A stretch of DNA of 6,590 nt from Geobacter sp. (GCA_012026855.1 VEOV01000169.1:1-6590); one strand, 5' to 3'; shown: positions 1 to 6,447, counted from the stretch's first letter. The notes: a model not told the origin generated them from the sequence alone. Made by a program: numbers and translations.

Positions 1-669
1 ATATTGGGTGACCGAAAAAACCAGCCTGCTCTCTGACCCGGCCAGAAAATGCACGCCCAGGTTCAGGAACGGATAGATCGCGTATTTGAAAATATCGGTA
101 AAAAACACCAGCATGATGATGATCACCATGCCATAAGGCTCGATGCGGGAGAGAAAGAGCGCCTGCCGGTAAGGGAGGAGGCCGGTAAGCACCCTGCCCC
201 CATCGAGCGGCGGGATCGGAATCAGGTTGAACAGTGCCAGCAGCAGGTTGATGTAGACCGAAAATGCCAGCATCAGCACTATCGGGTCAAGAAACAGCTG
301 CAGCCAGGAGCTGTCCGGCACCGGGGCGGTAAGGGCAACTGTCATCCTGAGGACAAAGGCGGACAGAGCTGCCAGCAGCATATTGGTAACCGGGCCGGCA
401 GCAGCCACCCAGATCATGTCCCTTTTCGGGTTGCGCAGATTATTGAAGTTGACCGGCACCGGTTTTGCCCAGCCGATGCCGACAATAATAATCATCAAGG
501 TACCGATAATATCGAGATGGTTGAGCGGATTCAGGGTCAGTCGCCCCTGGCTCCTGGCAGTGTTATCACCCCGGAGCATGGCAATATAGCCGTGGGATAC
601 TTCATGGCAGGTAATCGCCATGAGTCCAGGCACCAGCATTATGGAGAGTTTGAGAAAAAAGTTTTCCAT
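1..669 (-). CDS. Site-2 protease family protein (M50 zinc metalloprotease), 3' end outside window
   Basis: Read on the minus strand from an ATG at 669, the frame stays open to the left edge, giving 223 residues without a stop. The zinc-binding HEVSH motif (22-26, HExxH) lies in the first membrane segment, followed by NPLNHLD (47-53). WVAAAGPVTNMLLA (87-100) is the conserved 'AGPxxN' membrane segment. FNLIPIPPLDGGRVL (148-161) supplies the Asp (D156) that is the third zinc ligand in S2P-type proteases. Several hydrophobic segments confirm a polytopic membrane protein, of the compact type without a PDZ domain. Related short M50 proteins are about 220-230 residues, so only a few are probably missing. 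The substrate is unknown; S2P proteases cleave membrane-embedded segments, often of anti-sigma factors or signal peptides. There is no Shine-Dalgarno sequence; the start overlaps the previous stop (TGATG), so translation is probably coupled. Confidence 0.92.
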   Translation of the reverse strand, partial: MENFFLKLSIMLVPGLMAITCHEVSHGYIAMLRGDNTARSQGRLTLNPLNHLDIIGTLMIIIVGIGWAKPVPVNFNNLRNPKRDMIWVAAAGPVTNMLLAALSAFVLRMTVALTAPVPDSSWLQLFLDPIVLMLAFSVYINLLLALFNLIPIPPLDGGRVLTGLLPYRQALFLSRIEPYGMVIIIMLVFFTDIFKYAIYPFLNLGVHFLAGSESRLVFSVTQY

Positions 670-1106
670 CAATTAGTATTCACGGCCGGAGCAGCAGGCT
701 TCGCGGGAGGCGGCGGGGTGCCTTCCTTGGGCTGATTGATACCGGTGCCAATCAAACCCTTGTTCCCTTTTTGCAGTGTGTTGTAAAAGGTAAGCGGCGG
801 TGCGGCGGAACCCTTGCCGGCCGGAGCCTGGGCAGGGGCCTTGCTGCCCTGGTCCGCGCCAGCAGGCGCAATCGGCTCACCCTGGGGCGGGAGAGCAGCC
901 TCTTTTTTCGGTGCCTCCGGTTGGGGCGGAGCTGGCGGGGCCTTGTAGAACTTCCCACCGGGGCGGAGCAGGTACCAACCGGTCCCGCCACCGGCAGCAA
1001 AAGAAACCAGCATGAGACAGAAGATCAGCAATAGCGATGGCAGAATTGATGGCCGTTTGGGTGGCGGCGTTGTCCGCAGCTGCCGTCTTTCACTGTAATC
1101 CCTCAC
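669..1106 (-). CDS. One-pass membrane protein with Pro/Ala-rich periplasmic region; SPOR-protein-like but without a SPOR domain
   Basis: A 145-residue protein. A short basic cytoplasmic N terminus (MRDYSERRQLRTTPPPKRPS) precedes one membrane segment (about 21-46, LPSLLLIFCLMLVSFAAGG), followed by a low-complexity Pro/Ala/Gly/Lys region (about 55-104) expected in the periplasm. Then come LTFYNTLQKGN (105-115) and a second Pro/Ala tail ending in NTN. This layout and the 'FYxTL' motif are what usually stands before a C-terminal SPOR (peptidoglycan-binding) domain in FtsN-like proteins. Here the protein stops before any such domain, and the next gene begins at the stop codon (TGATG), so there is no room for one. 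The start is GTG at 1106, with GGAGAGGA about 8 nt upstream inside the argS end. Its place next to argS and near the FtsB-like gene suggests an envelope or division role, by inference only. It could also be a TonB-like linker protein. Confidence 0.7.
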   Translation of the reverse strand: MRDYSERRQLRTTPPPKRPSILPSLLLIFCLMLVSFAAGGGTGWYLLRPGGKFYKAPPAPPQPEAPKKEAALPPQGEPIAPAGADQGSKAPAQAPAGKGSAAPPLTFYNTLQKGNKGLIGTGINQPKEGTPPPPAKPAAPAVNTN

Positions 1107-1109
1107 GTT

Positions 1110-2792
1110 CTACATCCTCTCCGGTGCGGAAACACCAAGCAGCGCAAGACCATTGGCAATCACCTGCCTGACGGCTGCCAGGAGATAAAGCCTGGCCTCG
1201 GTCAGATTTCTGTCATCACCAAGCACCCTGTGCCTGTTATAGAAGCAGTGCAGCAAAGCTGCCAGCTCATGGAGGAAAGTGGTAATCCTGTGTGGTTCGA
1301 AATTCACGGCAGCCGCTTCGACCATTTCCGGGAAAGCAGCACACTTCCTGATGATATCAAGCTCTTCAACTGTGACGAGCAGTGCCGCCTGATCTGCCGC
1401 AGCTGACAGGTTGCCTTCGGCAGCGGATTCAAAGATCCTGCAGATCCGGGCATGGGCATACTGCACATAGTAGACGGGATTGTCGCTGGACTGGTCCTTT
1501 GCCAGATCGATGTCAAAAACCAGCTGGGAATCGGGCTTGCGCATCAGGAAAAAGTATCTGGTAGCATCACGCCCCACTTCATCGATCAGATCGCGCAGGG
1601 TGACATAACTGCCGGCCCGCTTGGAGATCTTGACCTCCTCGCCGCCCCGCATGACCGTCACCATCTGATGGAGCAGATACTCGGGCCAGCCAAGGGGGAT
1701 GCCGGCGTCAAGCGCCTGCAGACCTGCCCTGACACGGGTTATGGTGCTGTGATGATCCGCCCCCTGCTCATTGACAACCCTGACGAAACCCCGCTCCCAT
1801 TTGTTCAGGTGATAGGCCACGTCTGGCACAAAATAGGTATAACCGCCGTCAGACTTGCGCATGACCCGGTCCTTGTCATCACCAAAGTCAGTGGTCTTCA
1901 GCCACAAAGCGCCGTCCTGCTCGTAGGTGTGCCCTTTGGCTATGATCCGTTGGACAGCGCTCTCCACCAGACCGTCGCTGTAGAGGGAAGATTCGAGGAA
2001 GTAATTGTCAAAGCTGACATCGAACGCCTGCAGATCGAGATCCTGCTCCCGCCGCAGGGCGGCAACGGCAAAACAACGAATCCCGTCCAGATCCTGCGGA
2101 TCTTTTGAAGCAGTTACCACCTTGCCATCCGCAGTTACCGACTCACCTGCCAGGTATGCCCTGGCAAGCTCGACAATGTATTCACCCTGATAGCCGTCCT
2201 CAGGCCAGGTGGGGTCGCCCGGCTCGATGCCCAGACAGCGAGACTGAACGGAACGGGCCAGATTGGCAATCTGCTGACCGGCATCGTTGTAATAGAATTC
2301 CCGGCTGACGTCCCAGCCAGTGGCCGCAAACAGCCGGCAGAGGGTATCGCCGATGGCTGCCCCACGGCCATGACCGATATGCAGCGGACCGGTAGGGTTG
2401 GCGCTGACAAACTCAACCTGGACCTTCCGCCCTGCCCCGGTTGCCGAGTGGCCGTAGCTGTCACCGGCAGAGAGCATGCCGCTGATGAGCCCCTGCCAGA
2501 AACCAGGCTTGAGACGAAAATTGATAAAGCCGGGACCGGCAATGTCGAGCTTTTCAAAAATATCAACAGAGGCTGCCAATTGGTCGCAAATGACAGCGGC
2601 TACAACCCGGGGCGCTTTCTTTTCGCTCCTGGCAAGTTGCATGGCAACATTGGTGGCAAAATCCCCATGGGCCGGATCAGCAGGAATTTCAATCACAACA
2701 GGCGGAAACTCGGCTGACACAAGAGTGCCGGCAGCGCGGCATTCTTCAAGTGCAGCTTTAAGCTTCTTGCGTAACAATTCTTTTACAATCAC
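1110..2792 (-). CDS. argS: Arginyl-tRNA synthetase (class I)
   Basis: A complete 560-residue protein, the normal length for bacterial ArgRS. It charges tRNA-Arg with arginine using ATP in the cytoplasm. The ArgRS-specific N-terminal (Add1) domain spans roughly 1-115 and includes IPADPAHGDFATNVAM (36-51). The catalytic Rossmann fold starts with EFVSANPTGPLHIGHGRGAAIGD, where HIGH is residues 138-141. The second class I signature appears as KISKR (388-392), a mild variant of KMSKS in GEEVKISKRAGSYVTLRDL. GADHHSTI (344-351) lies between them. The C-terminal DALR anticodon-binding domain begins near YVQYAHARICRIF (442-454) and runs to the end. The start is GTG at 2792, overlapping the TGA of the small upstream gene, with AAGGAG (2801-2806) 8 nt ahead. 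The next gene begins 3 nt after its TAG stop. Confidence 0.97.
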   Translation of the reverse strand: MIVKELLRKKLKAALEECRAAGTLVSAEFPPVVIEIPADPAHGDFATNVAMQLARSEKKAPRVVAAVICDQLAASVDIFEKLDIAGPGFINFRLKPGFWQGLISGMLSAGDSYGHSATGAGRKVQVEFVSANPTGPLHIGHGRGAAIGDTLCRLFAATGWDVSREFYYNDAGQQIANLARSVQSRCLGIEPGDPTWPEDGYQGEYIVELARAYLAGESVTADGKVVTASKDPQDLDGIRCFAVAALRREQDLDLQAFDVSFDNYFLESSLYSDGLVESAVQRIIAKGHTYEQDGALWLKTTDFGDDKDRVMRKSDGGYTYFVPDVAYHLNKWERGFVRVVNEQGADHHSTITRVRAGLQALDAGIPLGWPEYLLHQMVTVMRGGEEVKISKRAGSYVTLRDLIDEVGRDATRYFFLMRKPDSQLVFDIDLAKDQSSDNPVYYVQYAHARICRIFESAAEGNLSAAADQAALLVTVEELDIIRKCAAFPEMVEAAAVNFEPHRITTFLHELAALLHCFYNRHRVLGDDRNLTEARLYLLAAVRQVIANGLALLGVSAPERM

Positions 2793-2956
2793 TTATCCTG
2801 CTCCTTCCTGTCTTGCTTATCTTCGTCATCACTTTTCATCTTGATGGATACGTCCCGGGAAAAGTCAGGGCATCTTGCACCGGAATCGGCTATTGAAAAA
2901 CGTTTGGCGCAGTTTGCGCGCCAGGCACAAATTAGGCAGTTCTGCACACTACTCAT
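2789..2956 (-). CDS. Small Cys-containing protein of unknown function (55 aa)
   Basis: A short gene filling the space between ftsB and argS. It has an ATG start with a perfect AGGAGG 5 nt upstream, 55 codons and a TGA stop that overlaps the argS start as GTGA. The protein begins MSSVQNCLICAWRANCAKRF and has four cysteines spaced C7-x2-C10-x5-C16-x12-C29, the last in ARCPDFSRD. It then ends in a very hydrophilic tail rich in Lys, Asp and Glu (40-55). There is no signal peptide or membrane segment, so it is probably cytoplasmic. The four-Cys pattern could bind zinc or an iron-sulfur cluster, or form disulfides; no function is known to me. I recall similar short 'CxxC...C...RCPDF..D' hypothetical proteins in Geobacter relatives, which was not checked by a search. 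The tight fit between two genes and the coupled stop/start argue that it is translated. Confidence 0.8.
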   Translation of the reverse strand: MSSVQNCLICAWRANCAKRFSIADSGARCPDFSRDVSIKMKSDDEDKQDRKEQDK

Positions 2957-2961
2957 GGGAA

Positions 2962-2967
2962 CCTCCT
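2962..2967 (-). promoter_or_regulatory. Strong ribosome binding site (AGGAGG) of the small Cys protein
   Basis: A perfect AGGAGG on the minus strand sits 5 nt before the ATG at 2956 and overlaps the TAG stop of the ftsB-like gene. It is one of the best ribosome binding sites in the window and is a main reason to accept the short reading frame that follows as a real gene. Confidence 0.8.
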
Positions 2968-3280
2968 ATTCTGCTGGTTTAGCTGGCGGGGCTGATTGGG
3001 GGAACTGATAGATAACTTCATTTTTCCGCACCATGCCGAAATCTCTTCTGGCGATACTCTCCAGGTAACGCTTGTCATTCTTGAGAGCGTCTACCTCCCT
3101 GACCAGCTTCATGTTCTCATCCTTGATGGACTCAAGACGCCGCTGTACCTCCTGTTTCTCCCTGCTCAGATGATAAATCCGGAGCAGCCCCCTGTCACCG
3201 AACACGGTAAAATAGAGGATAAAAGTGACAGCAAGTATTGGAATTATGAACAAACGTCTCTGCATGACCACCCCGGACAT
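2966..3280 (-). CDS. ftsB: FtsB/DivIC-family cell division protein (septum formation initiator)
   Basis: A small 104-residue bitopic membrane protein. A short N terminus is followed by one membrane segment (about 9-27, FIIPILAVTFILYFTVF), then GDRGLL, a charged coiled coil (about 38-75) and the conserved C-terminal block YLESIARRDFGMVRKNEVIYQF (72-93). The block's 'ARxxFGMVxxxE' form is the FtsB/DivIC signature. In known systems FtsB joins FtsL and FtsQ in the periplasm to activate septal peptidoglycan synthesis by FtsWI. The last residues are a Pro/Ala tail. The start is uncertain: the ATG at 3280 lies 3 nt after the uxs stop with no Shine-Dalgarno sequence, while Met6 (3265) has only a G-rich GGGGTGG placed too close. 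Initiation may depend on ribosomes ending uxs. Its stop codon overlaps the ribosome binding site of the next small gene. Confidence 0.9.
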   Translation of the reverse strand: MSGVVMQRRLFIIPILAVTFILYFTVFGDRGLLRIYHLSREKQEVQRRLESIKDENMKLVREVDALKNDKRYLESIARRDFGMVRKNEVIYQFPQSAPPAKPAE

Positions 3281-3283
3281 GGG

Positions 3284-4210
3284 CTACACAAGGGCTGCGA
3301 AATAATCGATCGTCTTTTTCAGGCCATCTTCCACAGGCACTGTCGGCTGCCAGCCAAGCTTTGTGCCGGACAGGGTAATATCAGGCTGCCGCTGTTTCGG
3401 GTCATCTGCCGGAAGCGGTTTGAAGATTACTTTAGAGCTGCTGCCGGTAAGTCTGATGATCTTTTCGGCGAATTCCAGAATGGTGGTTTCGGCAGGATTG
3501 CCAAGGTTAACCGGTCCGATGAAGTTGTCACACTCCATCATCCGGATGATCCCCTCCACCAGGTCAGAGACAAAACAGAAGGAGCGGGTCTGGCTGCCGT
3601 CACCATAAACAGTGATATCCTGGCCGCGCAGCGCCTGCAGGATGAAGTTGGAAACTACCCTGCCGTCGTTCTCGGCCATTCTCGGCCCGTAGGTATTGAA
3701 AATCCTGATGATTCTGACATCCACGCCGTTTTGACGGTGATAGTCCATCATCAGCGTCTCTGCGACCCGCTTCCCTTCGTCATAACAGCTTCTGATGCCG
3801 ATGGGGTTGACATTGCCCCAGTAGCTTTCGGTCTGGGGATGTATCTGGGGATCACCGTAGACTTCGGAGGTGGATGCCTGGAGGATGCGTGCCTTGACCC
3901 GCTTGGCAAGGCCTAGCATGTTGATGGTCCCCATGACGCTGGTCTTGATGGTTTTCACCGGGTTGTACTGGTAGTGGACCGGAGAAGCAGGGCAGGCAAG
4001 GTTGTAGACCCGGTCCACTTCCAGGAGGATCGGCTCGGTGATGTCGTGGCGCACCAGCTCGAAGCGGTGACTGTCCATGAGGTGGATGATATTATCCTTG
4101 CTGCCGGTGAAGAAATTATCCAGGCAGATGACATCATGCCCTTCACCGAGCAATCTTTCACACAGGTGCGAACCTATGAAGCCGGCGCCGCCGGTGACCA
4201 GAATGCGCAT
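3284..4210 (-). CDS. uxs: UDP-glucuronate decarboxylase (UDP-xylose synthase), extended SDR family
   Basis: A 308-residue extended short-chain dehydrogenase. The NAD-binding glycine motif is GGAGFIGS (7-14), with D31 after strand 2 placed to bind the adenosine ribose. The catalytic set is T114 and E116 in STSEVYGDP, and Y143 with K147 in SCYDEGKR. The STSEVYGDP and YDEGKR forms are characteristic of UDP-glucuronate decarboxylases rather than dTDP-glucose dehydratases or UDP-galactose epimerases; the Glu helps the decarboxylation step. IFNTYGPRM (170-178) and SQTRSFCFVSDLVEG (206-220) are further family blocks. The length matches the compact, soluble bacterial and plant cytosolic Uxs core. It should convert UDP-glucuronate to UDP-xylose through a 4-keto intermediate, directly using the product of the upstream dehydrogenase. 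Its ATG shares a base with the ugd stop (TAATG), with only a weak AGGGTG ahead of it. The exact product (UDP-xylose or the released 4-keto sugar) cannot be told from sequence. Confidence 0.93.
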   Translation of the reverse strand: MRILVTGGAGFIGSHLCERLLGEGHDVICLDNFFTGSKDNIIHLMDSHRFELVRHDITEPILLEVDRVYNLACPASPVHYQYNPVKTIKTSVMGTINMLGLAKRVKARILQASTSEVYGDPQIHPQTESYWGNVNPIGIRSCYDEGKRVAETLMMDYHRQNGVDVRIIRIFNTYGPRMAENDGRVVSNFILQALRGQDITVYGDGSQTRSFCFVSDLVEGIIRMMECDNFIGPVNLGNPAETTILEFAEKIIRLTGSSSKVIFKPLPADDPKQRQPDITLSGTKLGWQPTVPVEDGLKKTIDYFAALV

Positions 4211-5565
4211 TATCTGGCACCCTGGCTGATACCGCCGGCACAGCGACCAAGGGGTACATAGTCAAAGCCGCTCTCCTTCATCTTGACAGGCTTGTACAGG
4301 TTCCTGCCGTCGACCACGAGCGGGGTCTTGAGCTCGGTCAGCATCCGGTCAAAGTCAGGATTACGGTATTCACTCCAGTCGGTAATGATGACCAGGGCAT
4401 CTGCCCCGGCCAGTATCTCGTACTGGTTGTGACTGTAAGTTATCCGGTCGCCGAAGTAGTGCTTTGCTTCCTTGAGAGCCTCAGGATCATGGGCCTTGAC
4501 AGTTGCCCCGGCAGCCAGGAAATCTTCGATTATTGTCAGTGATGGGGCTTCACGCATGTCGTCGGTGCGGGGTTTGAAGGCCAGTCCCCAGCAGGCGATG
4601 GTTTTCCCTTGAAGGGATTTGTCACTGCCGCTGCCGATCAGGTTGCGGACCTTGCTGGAGAGCACCCCTTTCTGTCTTTCATTGACCTCTTCCACAGCCT
4701 TGAGCAGGAGGAAATCATAGCTGCACTCTTCCGCTGTCTTGACCAGTGCCTTGACATCCTTCGGGAAGCAGGAACCGCCGTAACCAGGGCCGGGGAAGAG
4801 GAAATCATAGCCGATGCGGGAGTCGGAGCCGATCCCTTCCCGGACTGCGGTAACATCGGCCCCCATCCTTTCGCACAGGTTGGCAATCTGGTTCATGAAG
4901 GAGATGCGGGTGGCGAGCATGGCATTGGCTGCATATTTGGTCATTTCGGCACTGCGAATATCCATTACGATCATCCGGTTGTTCTTGCGCATGAACGGCT
5001 CGTACAGTTCCTTCATGATCTCGGCGGTGCGGACGTTGTCGGTGCCGATGACCACCCGGTCAGGCTTCATGAAATCGTCGATGGCAGCCCCTTCCTTGAG
5101 GAATTCGGGGTTGGAGACCACATCGAATTCGAGCCCCGTGCCGCGGGCATCAAGTTCATTCTGGATGGCGGACCTGACCTTGTCGGCAGTACCGACCGGG
5201 ACGGTTGACTTGTCGACGATGATCTTGTAGCCCTGCATATGCTTGCCGATAGTGGCGGCAACGCCCAAAACATATTTGAGATCGGCTGAGCCGTCTTCAC
5301 CAGGTGGGGTGCCGACGGCAATGAAGTTTATCAGGGAGCTCTTGACAGCGGCTTCAATGTCGGTGGTAAATGAGAGGCGGCCGTCAGCAAAGTTGCGCAG
5401 CACCATCTCTTTGAGACCAGGCTCGTAGATGGGGATTATGCCGTTTTTGAGTCCTTCGATCTTGGCTTCGTCTATATCCACACAGATTACGCTGTTGCCG
5501 CTTTCAGCAAAGCAGGCGCCTGCCACCAGACCTACATAACCACTACCGATTACCGATATCTTCAT
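4210..5565 (-). CDS. ugd: UDP-glucose 6-dehydrogenase
   Basis: A complete 451-residue protein, typical for bacterial UDP-glucose dehydrogenases. It oxidises UDP-glucose to UDP-glucuronate with two NAD+ in the cytoplasm. The N-terminal NAD-binding domain shows GSGYVGL (7-13) and the acidic end of strand 2 in VDID (29-32). STVPVGT (120-126) and NPEFLKEG (152-159) form part of the active site. The catalytic cysteine is C266 in GYGGSCFPKD (261-270), and K210/N214 in MTKYAANAM fit the conserved helix. The C-terminal UDP-binding domain has GLAFKPRTDDMREAPS (327-342). GDP-mannose dehydrogenase is a related alternative, but the motifs and especially the neighbour favour UDP-glucose: the next gene encodes the enzyme that uses UDP-glucuronate. 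The ATG at 5565 has GGAGA upstream. The stop overlaps the next start as TAATG, indicating coupled translation. Confidence 0.95.
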   Translation of the reverse strand: MKISVIGSGYVGLVAGACFAESGNSVICVDIDEAKIEGLKNGIIPIYEPGLKEMVLRNFADGRLSFTTDIEAAVKSSLINFIAVGTPPGEDGSADLKYVLGVAATIGKHMQGYKIIVDKSTVPVGTADKVRSAIQNELDARGTGLEFDVVSNPEFLKEGAAIDDFMKPDRVVIGTDNVRTAEIMKELYEPFMRKNNRMIVMDIRSAEMTKYAANAMLATRISFMNQIANLCERMGADVTAVREGIGSDSRIGYDFLFPGPGYGGSCFPKDVKALVKTAEECSYDFLLLKAVEEVNERQKGVLSSKVRNLIGSGSDKSLQGKTIACWGLAFKPRTDDMREAPSLTIIEDFLAAGATVKAHDPEALKEAKHYFGDRITYSHNQYEILAGADALVIITDWSEYRNPDFDRMLTELKTPLVVDGRNLYKPVKMKESGFDYVPLGRCAGGISQGAR

Positions 5566-5625
5566 CCGAGTTCTCCAGAGTTGATTTAAATAAGAATTTA
5601 TAGCACAGCAGCAGCAGCTCTGCCA
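5566..5625 (-). promoter_or_regulatory. Spacer before ugd with candidate promoter elements (sigma54-like and extended -10)
   Basis: This is the longest non-coding stretch in the window (60 nt). On the minus strand TGGCAG-N5-CTGCT begins at 5625 and fits the sigma54 pattern TGGCAC-N5-TTGCW at 9 of 11 positions, with GG and GC exactly 10 nt apart. Just downstream, TGCTATAAA (5605-5597) resembles an extended -10 box, but no good -35 lies at the matching distance. A GGAGA ribosome binding site precedes the ugd ATG at 5565. Either element would start a short leader of roughly 25-35 nt. The GG..GC match falls in a CTG-rich run and could be chance, and no activator site can be shown. No convincing terminator hairpin for rsmA is visible, so read-through from rsmA is also possible. 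Confidence 0.3.
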
Positions 5626-6447
5626 CTATTTTAAGCCGTTTTCAGCCACGGGAAGCAGCGCTCTGGTCATGGCGGCAAACTCCTTCAGAGACAGGGTTTC
5701 ACCACGACGTCTCGGGGCTATGGCGCATGAAGCCAGCACTGCCGTCAGCTGCTCGTCACTCGCCAGTCCGGCAGATTTGAGACAGTTCCAGAGTGTCTTG
5801 CGCCGCTGGGAAAAGGCTGCCTTGACGACGCGCCTGAAAAGCCTTTCATCACCCACATCTTCACGGGGACTACCAAGCCCCTTGAAGACGAGCACGGCAG
5901 AGTCAACCTTGGGCACGGGATGGAAGGAACCAGGCCGGACAATGAACTCCCGGCGGACATCGTAATGCAGTGAGCAGAACAGGGTCAGGATGCCGTACTC
6001 CTTTGTTGCCGGAGCGGCGCAGAGCCTGTCCCCCACCTCTTTCTGGAGCATCAGCACGAGTCGGGAGAAAAGTTTCGGTGTATCCAGGAACTTGATCAGT
6101 ACCTGGGAGGAGATATTGTACGGCAGATTTGCCGCAACCTTCCAACTGGAGCCGGTACCAAGAAGCTCCTCCAGGTCAGCTTCGAGAATATCGGCCTCGA
6201 CAATCCTTACCCGTGGATTGCCGGCGAATTCTGCCGTCAGCAGCGGTGCAAACCGCCTGTCCAGTTCGACTGCCACCAGGTTTGCCCCCGAGGCAACCAG
6301 CTCTCGGGTTATGGCCCCCTGGCCCGGGCCGATCTCCAGGATATTGTCGGCAGCTGCCGGGGCAACTGCTTCAATGATCCTGGCAATCACCCCCCTGTCA
6401 TGGAGAAAGTTCTGGCCAAGCATTTTTACTGCCCTTAGTCCGCCCAT
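5626..6447 (-). CDS. rsmA: 16S rRNA (adenine1518-N6/adenine1519-N6)-dimethyltransferase RsmA/KsgA
   Basis: A complete 273-residue protein, the usual length for KsgA. It dimethylates two adjacent adenines in the 3'-terminal helix of 16S rRNA using S-adenosylmethionine, a late checkpoint in 30S assembly. The N terminus carries the family signature LGQNFLHDRGVI (10-21). The Rossmann-type methyltransferase core shows motif I EIGPGQGAIT (38-47), the acidic residue that contacts the SAM ribose in VAVELD (E61), ADIL with D85, and the catalytic NLPYNIS motif (107-113). FHPVPKVDSAV (175-185) is the conserved loop after the core, and the C-terminal small helical domain follows from about 195. The ATG at 6447 has a GGGAGG site 5 nt upstream. 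It overlaps tsaD by 13 nt in a different frame, so the two are probably co-transcribed. A 60-nt spacer separates it from the next gene. Confidence 0.97.
   Translation of the reverse strand: MGGLRAVKMLGQNFLHDRGVIARIIEAVAPAAADNILEIGPGQGAITRELVASGANLVAVELDRRFAPLLTAEFAGNPRVRIVEADILEADLEELLGTGSSWKVAANLPYNISSQVLIKFLDTPKLFSRLVLMLQKEVGDRLCAAPATKEYGILTLFCSLHYDVRREFIVRPGSFHPVPKVDSAVLVFKGLGSPREDVGDERLFRRVVKAAFSQRRKTLWNCLKSAGLASDEQLTAVLASCAIAPRRRGETLSLKEFAAMTRALLPVAENGLK

Noticed and set aside
49..735. Plus-strand frame of 228 codons at the left edge
   Set aside because: The minus strand here encodes a clear M50 protease with HExxH and PPLDG motifs. The plus-strand product is a low-complexity His/Gln-rich sequence with no family resemblance.
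1452..2108. Plus-strand frame of 218 codons inside argS
   Set aside because: Antisense shadow of argS, with no ribosome binding site or recognisable motif.
2996..3916. Long plus-strand reading frame of 306 codons opposite uxs and ftsB
   Set aside because: It is antisense to two genes with clear family motifs and crosses their junction. Its translation has no recognisable domain and is rich in His/Asp-type antisense composition; such frames are common opposite GC-rich genes.
4609..5208. Plus-strand frame of 199 codons inside ugd
   Set aside because: Antisense shadow of the UDP-glucose dehydrogenase gene, whose catalytic motifs are intact on the other strand.
5608..5619. CTG/CAG triplet run as a repeat
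   Set aside because: Only about four units, within the range of chance in a GC-rich genome; mentioned only as a caveat for the promoter call.
5604..5625. Possible rho-independent terminator after rsmA
   Set aside because: The only pairing (GCAG with CTGC) leaves a 2-nt loop or needs G-U pairs, and no U-tract follows directly; too weak to call.
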